Below are positions 1-6,869 of a stretch of 16,689 nucleotides of DNA, in pieces. Every line of letters starts with the position of its first letter. Positions within the stretch are counted from its first letter, which is position 1. A program made the translations under genes and the position numbers. This DNA is from Planctomycetota bacterium. GTDB taxonomy: Bacteria; Planctomycetota; Planctomycetia; Pirellulales; Pirellulaceae. The notes under the pieces were generated by a model that was given only the letters and a program-made list of their open reading frames with translations, was not told the origin of the DNA and searched no databases. The DNA is taken from assembly GCA_026692885.1 (NCBI GenBank), contig JAPLNJ010001163.1:1-16689 (forward strand), read 5' to 3'.

Positions 1-371
1 CATTACCATCCTTGTCGATCTCCGGATTTGGGGGGGCAGTTCTTTGCACCCATACTCTGCCCGAAAACCCCAAGTCGCTGGAGACCAGTTTCTTACCCCA
101 ACCCCCCATCCATCCAACAAAGTGGGACAATCTGCGGAGGCTGCGGGCAGCCGACGAGTCGGGCTGGTCGGAGATGGGGCTCCGGGTTAGGCACAGGGCG
201 GGAACACTCCCACTGACTTACATCAGGAGCTTCTCGGGGGCGATCACGACACTGCTAGCATTTCACTACGTTTCGAACAAGGCCGAAACTGCCATTGTCC
301 CGACTGGCCGATCTGCCTAGACTTCCCCCTCCACGGGAGTCTTTACGCACTTGCTAGCAGGAAGCCGATCC
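1..371. other. Left-edge region without a confident gene
   Basis: No convincing gene is visible upstream of the glycosyltransferase. On the minus strand one frame is open from about position 222 to the window edge and ends in a peptide EIDKDGN, which is reminiscent of a calcium-binding EF-hand or dockerin loop. It has no clear start codon with a ribosome binding site, and the rest of the translation resembles nothing I recognise. It could be the 5' part of a gene that continues to the left, or chance. The plus-strand frames here look like noncoding translation. Confidence 0.3.
295..323 (+). promoter_or_regulatory. Possible sigma70-type promoter for the glycosyltransferase
   Basis: TTGTCC (295-300) and TAGACT (318-323) are separated by exactly 17 bases. 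Each matches four of six bases of the -35 and -10 consensus. The -10 lies about 49 bases before the ATG at 372. This is weak evidence from motif and spacing only. Confidence 0.25.
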
Positions 372-1361
372 ATGAACAGCGTCTCGGTCGTCGTGCCCAC
401 GTACAACGAACGAGAGAACATTCCCCTGCTGTACGACAGAGTGAAGGAAGCCCTCCGGAAACTCGAATGCGATCACGAGATCGTCTTCGTGGACGATGGC
501 TCACGGGATGGCAGTTTCGAGGAACTCCGTAAATTGGCCGCCATGGACCGGCAGGTGAAAGTCGTCCACTTCCGTCGCAACTACGGCCAGACCGCCGCGT
601 TGCAGGCCGGACTGCAGATGGCCTCCGGCGACGTGATTGTCACCATGGACGCAGACCTGCAGAACGATCCGGCGGACATCGGGACGATGCTGGCGAAGAT
701 TGACGAGGGCTACGATCTCGTGCATGGCTGGCGGAAGAAGCGGCAGGACTCTCTGCTCAATCGCCGGTTGCCGTCGATGATCGCCAACTGGCTGATTTCC
801 AAGGCCACGCGGTTTCCGATCCATGATCTCGGCTGCACGCTGAAGGCGATTCGCCGGGAGATCGCCCAGGACTTGGAACTGTACGGCGAAATGCATCGCT
901 TCATCCCGATCCTGGCCCATGCGCGAGGCGCCCGCTGCGTCGAGGTGGAAACGAACCATCATCCGCGTCAGTTCGGCCAGACCAAGTACGGCATCTCGCG
1001 CACCTTGCGGGTGATTCTGGACCTGCTCACGGTCAAGTTCCTGTTGGATTACTTTGCCAGTCCGATGAAGCTGTTTGGCATGGTGGGCTTGTGTTGCGCC
1101 CTGTTGTCCGTCCTATCTGGAATCGCGACCGTGGTCATGAAATGGCCTGGCGGGATCGACATGACCGGCAATCCCCTGTTGCTGCTGACGGTCTTCTCGC
1201 TGCTGGTCTGCATCCAGTTCCTCAGCCTTGGCTTGCTGGGCGAGCTGGGGGCCAGAATCTACTTCGGTCGCGACAAGCAGCACTATACGGTCCGGGAATT
1301 GATCAATTTCGATCACGATCTGGTCGGCGTCGATCACCCGCCCCAGGCTCGGGCGGCGTAG
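372..1361 (+). CDS. Membrane-anchored GT2 family glycosyltransferase (DPM1/GtrB-like)
   Basis: This protein of 329 aa is a family 2 glycosyltransferase of the polyprenyl-phosphate sugar transferase type. Such enzymes typically move a sugar from a nucleotide donor to a polyprenyl phosphate at the inner membrane. The GT-A fold starts at once ([12 protein letters not shown], residues 7-18). [10 protein letters not shown] follows near 39-48 and MDADLQNDP near 92-100, giving the acidic motifs that bind nucleotide and metal. MHRFIP (175-180) is typical of this subgroup. Two hydrophobic segments follow, at about 232-257 and 267-292, as in GtrB-like proteins with two C-terminal membrane helices. I chose ATG 372 rather than an in-frame TTG at 351 because AGGAAG lies just upstream and the domain begins there. 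The substrate cannot be told from sequence. A 24-bp-arm hairpin follows the stop. Confidence 0.93.
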   Translation: MNSVSVVVPTYNERENIPLLYDRVKEALRKLECDHEIVFVDDGSRDGSFEELRKLAAMDRQVKVVHFRRNYGQTAALQAGLQMASGDVIVTMDADLQNDPADIGTMLAKIDEGYDLVHGWRKKRQDSLLNRRLPSMIANWLISKATRFPIHDLGCTLKAIRREIAQDLELYGEMHRFIPILAHARGARCVEVETNHHPRQFGQTKYGISRTLRVILDLLTVKFLLDYFASPMKLFGMVGLCCALLSVLSGIATVVMKWPGGIDMTGNPLLLLTVFSLLVCIQFLSLGLLGELGARIYFGRDKQHYTVRELINFDHDLVGVDHPPQARAA

Positions 1362-1372
1362 GCTTCGATGCA

Positions 1373-1431
1373 GTAGGTCAGGCTTTCCAGCCTGACGGCA
1401 TTCCTGAGTCAGGCTGGAAAGCCTGACCTAC
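1373..1431. repeat. Intergenic hairpin repeat with 24-bp perfect arms
   Basis: Arms 1373-1396 and 1408-1431 are perfect reverse complements, separated by 11 bases. The arm core is AGGTCAGGCTTTCCAGCCTG. There is no T-run, so a classic intrinsic terminator is unlikely, although the structure could end or stabilise the glycosyltransferase transcript. It begins 11 bases after the stop codon. It looks like a dispersed repeat of the kind common in planctomycete intergenic DNA. Confidence 0.9.
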
Positions 1432-1471
1432 GCCATGCGTGCCGGGAAGGCTGCCGTGGGAGGAGCAAAGC

Positions 1472-2077
1472 GTGGTTAAGCGGATTCGCACCTACATCGC
1501 CTGGGCGGTGGTCACCGTGGCGCTCGGCGGCTGTCAGTCCTGGCACACGATACCGGCAGCACCCGGCGGTCCGCCCCCGCTGCAGAATCCTCTATTGGTG
1601 CCGCGGGTCGATCGTGAGTTCCTGTGGTCGCAAGTGGTCGACACGGTCGACGACTATTTCCGAATCCAGCGGGAAGAACGCGTGCGTCAGGTCGGCGAGG
1701 TACTGCTGGAAGGCCGCCTCGATACGTTCCCGCTCGACGGCGCTACGATTCTGGAACCTTGGCGTAAGGACTCGACGCCGGGCTTCGAGAAGCTGCACAG
1801 TACACTGCAAACCGTCCGTCGCCGGGCCACGGTTCGCGTCATGCCCGCAGACAACGGTTTCCTGATCGAGGTGGCAGTCTTCAAGGAACTGGAAGATCTA
1901 ACCGGCCCCGAACGGGCTACCGCCTCGCGCGCGGCGGTGCAGAACGGAGCTTCCCTCGATTCCCCGCGGGATCGTTCCGCGTCACATCTACCCGCCGTGG
2001 TTTGGATCCCGTTGGGCCGTGATATCTCGTTGGAGCAGCAGATGCTGATCCAGATCCGCGCGCGGCTGACGAACTGA
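1472..2077 (+). CDS. Putative lipoprotein of unknown function
   Basis: A protein of 201 aa with a lipoprotein signal: a basic N-terminus (MVKRIR), a hydrophobic stretch and the lipobox ALGGC with the acceptor cysteine at residue 21. The mature part is soluble. It contains REFLWSQVVDTVDDYFRI and EGRLDTFPLDGATILEPW, a pattern I associate with planctomycete-specific lipoproteins that have no assigned function. The GTG at 1472 is preferred over an earlier in-frame GTG at 1439. It follows a strong GGGAGGAG site by about 7 bases, and starting there puts the basic residues right at the N-terminus. It faces the next lipoprotein gene head-on, with about 80 bases between the stops. No enzyme motif is visible. 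Confidence 0.82.
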   Translation: MVKRIRTYIAWAVVTVALGGCQSWHTIPAAPGGPPPLQNPLLVPRVDREFLWSQVVDTVDDYFRIQREERVRQVGEVLLEGRLDTFPLDGATILEPWRKDSTPGFEKLHSTLQTVRRRATVRVMPADNGFLIEVAVFKELEDLTGPERATASRAAVQNGASLDSPRDRSASHLPAVVWIPLGRDISLEQQMLIQIRARLTN

Positions 2078-2157
2078 ATCGTGTTGGCAGCAGGCCACAG
2101 CCACCCCCTGGCATGTGGCCCCGAAGCGAGACCCCAGCGTCCGCCGCTGAGCCTGTG

Positions 2158-3084
2158 TCAAGGCATCGGCCCGACCCCGCCGCCCGAACCATTGTACTCG
2201 ATGCCGGATCCCCCTCGCGAGAATGGCGAATTTCCCGAGCGATCGAAGGGGCTGTACTCAAGAGCCGGCAATCGCTTTGGTGCAGTTACATCCGCGATTC
2301 CTACAGGAGTCTTGGGAGGATCAGGATCGTTGGCTGCCAGTTGTAGCACGGTCATCGTGAAACGGGACAGTGCATCAATGCCAGCCGAGTTCACCCAGAC
2401 CTGGGTCCCGCAGTGGCGACCACGGTAACATACATCCTGTGCCGACCCGTGACATTCTCCGACGCCGTACCACCCTTGCGGAAAGTTACAGTTCAGAACT
2501 CTGACTAATTCCTCCGCGTAAGCTTGTGCCTTCAGCTCCGTTTCAAACTGGAGGGATTCCTTCCAACCTTCGAACTTCTCTGGATTGGGGAGTAGCTTCA
2601 TTTTGATCATTTCCCCCACACAGTCGATGCACGTATCGCCCTCAAGAACGATCTTCGACTGCTGCTTCGGTGCCGCTTCCAGATGGTAGTGGGCGCCGGA
2701 CAGCGCAAGCTGATAGGCACACCGCAGGCGCCGTAGGCGACCTGCTGACATGACGGGCTGCAGCTTCCAGTTCTCCTGCAGCGATCGTGACCCATTCATC
2801 GTCAGAGCTTCAGTTGCGAGGGTGAACGGGCTCCAGGTTAGACCCGCCGTGCCTTGGCCGGCATCGACGTCCTGAGTTGTCCCTTCACCAATGATCGCGA
2901 AGTGCGGGAGTGACGCAGGGTTACTGACGGACATCGCCAAGTTGTCGAGTACCTGCGTGTATAAGATGTCCGTCAGAGTCGCGGTCTGCTTGGTTACGTT
3001 GCGGCGCAGGAAATTGTGCGTATGGCATCCGGCCGAGCTGAACAACAACACGAGAAGGAACGGGCAGATCACGAGCTGTCGCAT
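2158..3084 (-). CDS. Putative lipoprotein of unknown function, planctomycete-type
   Basis: A protein of 308 aa. The N-terminus MRQLVICPFLLVLLFSSAGC is a textbook lipoprotein signal, with the acceptor cysteine at residue 20. Shortly after comes TDILYTQVLDNLAM, then PHFAIIGEGT. I recognise this from a set of planctomycete proteins of unknown function, so the family assignment is from memory. A CIDC motif lies in the middle and could be a disulfide or metal pair. The C-terminus is rich in glycine and serine and is probably disordered. The ATG at 3084 is chosen over one 45 bases further out because it places the hydrophobic segment at the very N-terminus and has AAAGGA 9-10 bases upstream. It is convergent with the preceding lipoprotein gene. 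Confidence 0.82.
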   Translation of the reverse strand: MRQLVICPFLLVLLFSSAGCHTHNFLRRNVTKQTATLTDILYTQVLDNLAMSVSNPASLPHFAIIGEGTTQDVDAGQGTAGLTWSPFTLATEALTMNGSRSLQENWKLQPVMSAGRLRRLRCAYQLALSGAHYHLEAAPKQQSKIVLEGDTCIDCVGEMIKMKLLPNPEKFEGWKESLQFETELKAQAYAEELVRVLNCNFPQGWYGVGECHGSAQDVCYRGRHCGTQVWVNSAGIDALSRFTMTVLQLAANDPDPPKTPVGIADVTAPKRLPALEYSPFDRSGNSPFSRGGSGIEYNGSGGGVGPMP

Positions 3085-3399
3085 GACTGGCAATCCTTTG
3101 CGTTGAGGTGGGAGGGGCACCATCCCCAAATTTTACGTGCAGAATTTTCCTTCGACGGTCCACCAGTGGACCTTGAGGCGGCGCTCACCAATTTCCGATT
3201 AGCAGACTTCTCCGGGATGCAGGGAGCTAGGCTACGCCGTCACAGTTGGTCTGATTCCCCCTTATCGTGAGGCCACCTAACGTGGGCCCGAGCGCCAAGC
3301 GTTTGCTCCCAAACGTTTGCGCAGCGCCACCCCAGGGCCTGCCGCAGACCGCGCATGTCGACTCGCGCCCCCGGGCTCGCGCGACTAAACGGGCGAGCA
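3085..3399. other. Gap between two minus-strand genes
   Basis: This is the leader of the lipoprotein gene that starts at 3084 and the downstream region of the trans-sulfuration gene that ends at 3400. It holds a promoter-like box and palindrome (listed separately) and a 6-bp hairpin at 3300-3315 without a T-run. I see no gene on either strand; the open frames are short and composed like noncoding translation. Confidence 0.5.
3130..3172 (-). promoter_or_regulatory. Candidate -10 box and adjoining palindrome upstream of lipoprotein gene
   Basis: Reading the minus strand, TAAAAT (3135-3130) is a five-of-six match to a -10 box, about 46 bases before the ATG at 3084. Where the -35 box would be there is no good consensus. 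Instead a perfect palindrome, GGTCCAC-CA-GTGGACC (3157-3172), borders it. A palindrome there could be an operator for an activator or repressor. Confidence 0.3.
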
Positions 3400-4599
3400 T
3401 CACCTGGAGGCCGAACTCAATCCGGCCAAACCTTCCGCGAGTGCTTCCAGCACAAACTCCCTGGACTCGCAGCCCACGGACAAACGGATCGCACCGCCGC
3501 CGATGCCCAAGCGCGCACGCTCGTCCGGCGTCAGGCCTCGGTGACTGGTCGATTCCGGGTGACTGAGCGTGGTGGAGACCTCGCCCAGGGAAGGGCAGAA
3601 GGGGATCTGCTGTGCGGCGGCCATGAACTGCTCGGCGGCCGGGCGGCCGCCCGCCAGATGGAACGTCACCATCGCGCCGAACTGCCCGGTGAATTGACGG
3701 CAGGCCAGTTGATGGTCGGCGTGGTTCGGCAGTCCGGGGTAGTCCACGCTGGCCACTTCGGATCGGCCGGCCAGGAACTGCGCCGCGTGCAGAGCATTGT
3801 CCGCGGCGCGTTGGAACCGCAGCGACAACGTGGCCAAGCCCCGCCAGGTCAACCAGCAATCGAACGGGCTGCTGGCCAAGCCCCACGCCGACAGTACCAA
3901 CGGCACCCGCTGCCAGACGGCCTCGCGGCCGCAGAGCAGGCCCAGGATGACGTCGCTGTGGCCATTCATCATCTTGCTCAGACTCTCCAGCACCAAGTCC
4001 GCGCCGAGTTCCAGCGGGCGGCAGAGGACGGGAGTCGCGAACGTGTTGTCGACCAACAGCAGGGCCTGGCTCGCGTGGGCCACTTCGGCCAGTGACGGGA
4101 TGTCGGCCACTCGCAACAGCGGATTGGCAATCGTCTCCACCACAAGCAGCCGGGTGGCCGGCCGAATCGCTGCGGTCGTTTGGTCCAAGTCGCAGGTGTC
4201 CACCACGGTGCTGTGGATCCCGATTCGAGCGGCTTCCTGCGTCAAGAGTTGCAGGCTGCGACCGTACAGGTGGCGGCTGACGATTACGTGGTCGCCGGCC
4301 TGCAGTTGCGACAACATGGCCACGGACATGGCTGCCATCCCGGAAGCCGCGATGACGCCGCGGGGGGCTTGATGCAACTGACGGCACTTCTCGGCCAGCA
4401 GATCCGCGTTGGGATGTCCGTCCCGCTGGTAGGCATAGCCCGACACCGCACCGGAAAACACGGCGTCGGCGTGCGCCGGACTCTCGCACGGGTAGACGGA
4501 GGCCGCATACAGCGGCGGCGCCAAGGGCGGAGGCGGTGGGGAAGACAGTTTCGCGGGGGCGGGACAGATGTCGTCGGGGTGGTTGTGCATGCGTCGCAT
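3400..4599 (-). CDS. PLP-dependent trans-sulfuration family enzyme (Cys/Met metabolism)
   Basis: This 399-aa protein belongs to the family that holds cystathionine gamma-synthase, cystathionine gamma-lyase, methionine gamma-lyase and O-acetylhomoserine sulfhydrylase. The length is normal for the family. Visible landmarks are YQRDGHPN (57-64, the Y-x-R phosphate-binding region), ASGMAA (85-90), VDNTFATP (183-190), ESLSKMMNGHSDVILG with the probable PLP lysine at 209, and near the C-terminus LSHPESTSHRGLT and IRLSVGCE. The usual GNPT after Y-x-R reads GHPN, a mild variation. Motifs alone do not show which reaction it catalyses. A proline run (PPPPP) sits at 21-25, before the fold. It starts at ATG 4599; a second in-frame ATG lies at 4590. 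The serine O-acetyltransferase at 9067 is a plausible metabolic partner. Confidence 0.93.
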   Translation of the reverse strand: MRRMHNHPDDICPAPAKLSSPPPPPLAPPLYAASVYPCESPAHADAVFSGAVSGYAYQRDGHPNADLLAEKCRQLHQAPRGVIAASGMAAMSVAMLSQLQAGDHVIVSRHLYGRSLQLLTQEAARIGIHSTVVDTCDLDQTTAAIRPATRLLVVETIANPLLRVADIPSLAEVAHASQALLLVDNTFATPVLCRPLELGADLVLESLSKMMNGHSDVILGLLCGREAVWQRVPLVLSAWGLASSPFDCWLTWRGLATLSLRFQRAADNALHAAQFLAGRSEVASVDYPGLPNHADHQLACRQFTGQFGAMVTFHLAGGRPAAEQFMAAAQQIPFCPSLGEVSTTLSHPESTSHRGLTPDERARLGIGGGAIRLSVGCESREFVLEALAEGLAGLSSASR

Positions 4600-4645
4600 T
4601 GTAAACCGCTGGTGGTCGCTCGCCCAGGCGGTCGCGGCACGCGAG

Positions 4646-4797
4646 CATCAAACGGTTTTTCGGTGGTTCTTCGTTAAGTTTGAGAAGCTACACTAGCCCG
4701 ACGCGCAAGCGAGGGAACCACGGCTGTCCCTCGCTTGCGCGTCGGGCTAGTGTAAAATCCCATGCTTTACACCCAACACCCGAAAAACCGTTTGGTG
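4646..4797. repeat. Nested inverted repeat: outer arms around a 28-bp hairpin
   Basis: The outer arms 4646-4665 and 4778-4797 pair at 17 of 20 positions, with core AAACGGTTTTTCGG. Inside them, 4689-4716 and 4727-4754 are perfect 28-bp reverse complements with a 10-base loop and core CTAGCCCGACGCGCAAGCG. The segment 4755-4777 between the inner hairpin and the right outer arm recurs in inverted form at about 12398-12425. No open reading frame of note is inside, so this is a non-coding repeat unit. Confidence 0.88.
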
Positions 4798-4801
4798 CTA
4801 G

Positions 4802-4924
4802 TGCTTTGTCAAGGCTTAAGCTTGGGGTGACCGATGCGGTGGCGTAAGCTTCCAGCTTGCGTTTGACGGGATGCATCGAAAGGCAAGCAGGATGCTTACC
4901 CCACTTTTTAGCCTTGACAAAGCA
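4802..4924 (+). repeat. 123-bp element with 15-bp terminal inverted repeats, copy 1
   Basis: The ends TGCTTTGTCAAGGCT (4802-4816) and AGCCTTGACAAAGCA (4910-4924) are perfect reverse complements. Inside, GTAAGCTTCCAGCTTGC and GCAAGCAGGATGCTTAC form an imperfect inner stem. A second copy of the same length lies in opposite orientation at 12625-12747. The element ends 8 bases from the stop codon of aroB. It resembles a MITE or REP-like unit; no protein is encoded. Confidence 0.9.
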
Positions 4925-4932
4925 ATAGAGCC

Positions 4933-6024
4933 TCAGTCGGCGAGCGCCGCCCGGACCAGTTCTTCCGGCACTCCCGGCACCAACTCGACGTGGCCCATCC
5001 GCGTGGGCAGCACAAACCGGAGTTGTCCATGTTCCACCTTCTTATCGCGCTGCATGGCCGCCAGCAACGCCTGGTGCGCCAAGTCCGGCACGCGCACGGG
5101 TAGGCCGAGCGCTGCGAGCAGATCGTGTTGTCGCCGTGTGAGCTGGGCGTCGACGCGCCCCATTTTTTCGGCCAACCGCGAGGCGCAGACCATACCCAGG
5201 GAGACCGCCTCGCCGTGCAGGAATCGCTCGTAACCGGTCTCGGACTCAAAGGCGTGGGCAAAGGTGTGGCCGTAGTTCAGCACCGCGCGCAGTCCCGTGA
5301 CTTCGCGTTCGTCCTGTTCCACCACGTCCGCTTTGATTCGGCAGCAGCGCGCAATCACGTGTTGCAGCACGTCCGTCTGGCGGCGGTTCAAAGCGTCGAC
5401 GTGGTGCTCCAGATAGGCAAAGAACTCGGCGTCCAGGATCACCCCGTACTTGACAACTTCCGCCAGCCCCGCGCGATATTCACGCACCGGTAAGGTGGTC
5501 AGGGAGTCGGTGTCGATCAAGACGGCCAGGGGTTGCCAGAAAGCGCCGACCATGTTCTTGGCAGCGGGCAGGTTCACGCCCACTTTGCCACCGACGCTGC
5601 TGTCCACGTGAGCCAGCAGCGTCGTGGGTACCTGCACGAAGGCCAGTCCGCGGGCAAACGTGGCGGCTGCGAAGCCGGCCAGATCGCCGATCACGCCGCC
5701 CCCCACGGCGACGACCACGGACTTGCGGTCCGCACCGACCCGGCAGAATTCCAGCCACAACTGCTTGGCTGTCTCGACCGACTTGCTCGCCTCGCCAGGT
5801 GCGATCACGACGACGTCAACGCGGGCGCCGGTGTCGGCCAGGCTGGCGACGCACTGCTCGGCGTACGGTTGCTGGACATGCGTGTCCGTGATCACGACCG
5901 CGTGGGTCACCCGGGAGCGTTCTGTGATGAAACGGCCGAGCGTGGGCAGATTCCCGGCACCGATGGCGATCTCGTAACTGCGTTGGCCCAGTGCGACGTG
6001 GATGAGCGTGGGTTCGTGGGGCAA
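4933..6024 (-). CDS. aroB: 3-dehydroquinate synthase
   Basis: A protein of 363 aa, the usual length for AroB. This cytoplasmic enzyme converts DAHP to 3-dehydroquinate in the second step of the shikimate pathway, using NAD and a divalent metal. The sequence shows the nucleotide-binding VGGGVIGDLAGF (107-118), VPTTLLAHVDSSVGGKVGVN (132-151) and AEVVKYG (188-194). It also has NYGHTFAHAFE (250-260) and LHGEAVSLGM (269-278). The metal ligands would be E189, H253 and H270. The start is TTG at 6024. It has AGGAG at 6033-6037 with an 8-base gap, while the nearest ATG (6032) is out of frame. It stands alone, not with other aro genes, divergent from the next plus-strand unit. Confidence 0.97.
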   Translation of the reverse strand: MPHEPTLIHVALGQRSYEIAIGAGNLPTLGRFITERSRVTHAVVITDTHVQQPYAEQCVASLADTGARVDVVVIAPGEASKSVETAKQLWLEFCRVGADRKSVVVAVGGGVIGDLAGFAAATFARGLAFVQVPTTLLAHVDSSVGGKVGVNLPAAKNMVGAFWQPLAVLIDTDSLTTLPVREYRAGLAEVVKYGVILDAEFFAYLEHHVDALNRRQTDVLQHVIARCCRIKADVVEQDEREVTGLRAVLNYGHTFAHAFESETGYERFLHGEAVSLGMVCASRLAEKMGRVDAQLTRRQHDLLAALGLPVRVPDLAHQALLAAMQRDKKVEHGQLRFVLPTRMGHVELVPGVPEELVRAALAD

Positions 6025-6032
6025 AATAGCAT

Positions 6033-6037
6033 CTCCT
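6033..6037 (-). promoter_or_regulatory. Ribosome binding site that decides the TTG start of aroB
   Basis: On the minus strand AGGAG is followed by eight bases (ATGCTATT) and then TTG. The ATG inside that spacer is out of frame with AroB, so TTG 6024 is the supported start. Confidence 0.7.
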
Positions 6038-6062
6038 GCCGCGGCCGGTGCCGTTTGCTTGC

Positions 6063-6092
6063 CCCCTCGCCCCTGTACTCAGGGGAGAGGGG
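6063..6092. repeat. GC-rich hairpin with 13-bp arms
   Basis: 6063-6075 and 6080-6092 pair at 12 of 13 positions around the loop TACT. It lies in a C/G-rich tract (CCCTC and GAGGGG words) that looks like a widespread dispersed repeat. It sits about 40 bases upstream of the aroB start. Confidence 0.75.
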
Positions 6093-6165
6093 CTGGGGGT
6101 GAGGGGCACGCAAAATTGGGGAGTCGGGTGTCAAACGGATGGTTCTGTTTTCGTTCCGCCCCCAT

Positions 6166-6345
6166 CCGGGCTTGCCCCGGTGGAGCGAGGTTTCTGGACT
6201 ACGCCACGGGTCCGCAACCGCCTCACTTCTTCCGCCGCCTCCCGCCGCCTCCCGCCGCCTCCGGCGGCGGGAGGCGGCGGAAGACAGCACGGATAGCGTC
6301 TGCCGCCGTTGTGTACGAAACCTAATTCCACCGGGGCAAGCCCGG
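6166..6345. repeat. Nested inverted repeat with an inner CGCCTCCCGC-type hairpin
   Basis: The outer arms 6166-6183 and 6328-6345 are perfect 18-bp reverse complements (CCGGGCTTGCCCCGGTGG). Partial pairing continues inward (GAGGTTTC against GAAACCTA) and outward. Inside, 6229-6249 and 6263-6283 are perfect 21-bp arms. Three direct 10-bp units (TCCGCCGCCT, CCCGCCGCCT twice) occupy 6231-6260. This is a third example in the window of one inverted repeat enclosing another. It is unrelated in sequence to the pairs at 4646 and 12379. Confidence 0.88.
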
Positions 6346-6606
6346 AGGGGGACCAGACATGCCAAACTGGAACAAAATCCGGACCAGCTCTCACCATGGC
6401 ATAGACTCTCTGGGATACAATTTTTCGCGACTCAGGCTGGGGGCGAGTTGCAGGCGGCCGAGCCGCAATCAAGGTGGTCATCACGGCAGAGCGTGCTGAC
6501 CGCGCCAGGCCGCGAACCATCGTCGCGCCGCTGGTCCTGACAATGTAGCGTGTGCCAGCGTGGTGTCCAGGTTCCCGGGTGAATCTCCGGGGAAGCTTGC
6601 GGAGAT
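6346..6606. other. Noncoding stretch with nothing recognisable
   Basis: Between the nested repeat and the promoter-like site I find no gene, RNA or strong hairpin. The open frames across it are proline- and arginine-rich translations of GC-rich DNA with no ribosome binding sites. Confidence 0.5.
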
Positions 6607-6635
6607 TTGTGGTCGCTTGCCGGAATCGGTATGAT
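6607..6635 (+). promoter_or_regulatory. Candidate sigma70-type promoter before the DUF4870 remnant
   Basis: TTGTGG (6607-6612) and TATGAT (6630-6635) are spaced by 17 bases. The -10 matches five of six consensus bases, the -35 only three. It lies about 94 bases upstream of the ATG at 6729. If active, it would now drive the secreted C25-like protein, because the first gene is broken. Confidence 0.45.
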
Positions 6636-6728
6636 ACGGATGCGCGGTGAGAAGAAATTGGGCTGTCGAAGGCCGTAGGGCGGTCCCAGCGGAGATTCAC
6701 AGCCGAGCCAAACCTTAGGAGCTGAGCC

Positions 6729-6847
6729 ATGCAAGAGTTACCGACCGGAGATACCACCAACTCGGACGAGCGGATGTGGGCGATGCTGTGTCACCTGAAT
6801 CGGGCATCGCCTACCGTTATCCGCTGACGATCCGCTTGATCCGCTGA
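6729..6847 (+). pseudogene. DUF4870 family gene with internal deletion
   Basis: The ATG at 6729 follows AGGAG with normal spacing and encodes a 32-aa peptide ending at TGA 6825-6827. Its first part contains DERMWAMLCHL, which resembles the N-terminus of DUF4870 (Tic20-like small membrane) proteins. In another frame the DNA from 6803 reads GIAYRYPLTIRLIR and stops at 6845-6847, which resembles the C-terminus of the same family. Intact members are about 110-130 aa with hydrophobic helices between these two ends, and those are missing. The simplest reading is an internal deletion near 6796-6803 that also broke the frame. The family match is from memory. The start signals remain intact, and the next gene begins 22 bases after the old stop. 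Confidence 0.72.
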
Positions 6848-6869
6848 GACGCTGCCAAGGAATCGACGC

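Noticed and set aside
2093..2120. Stem GGCCACA/TGTGGCC between the two convergent lipoprotein genes as a terminator
   Set aside because: The stem has only seven pairs with a 14-base loop and no T-run on either strand, so it is too weak to call.
3227..4651. Long minus-strand frame of 474 codons overlapping the PLP enzyme
   Set aside because: It overlaps the clear trans-sulfuration gene in another frame, is extremely rich in Arg, Gly and Pro, and has no recognisable domain. It is a shadow of high-GC coding DNA.
4646..4924. CRISPR array or insertion sequence in the repeat cluster
   Set aside because: There are no regularly spaced direct repeats and no transposase frame; the structures are inverted repeats without coding capacity.
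6131..6760. Minus-strand frame of 209 codons across the nested repeat
   Set aside because: Much of it is translation of the proline/glycine-coding hairpin repeat, and it overlaps the promoter and the DUF4870 remnant.
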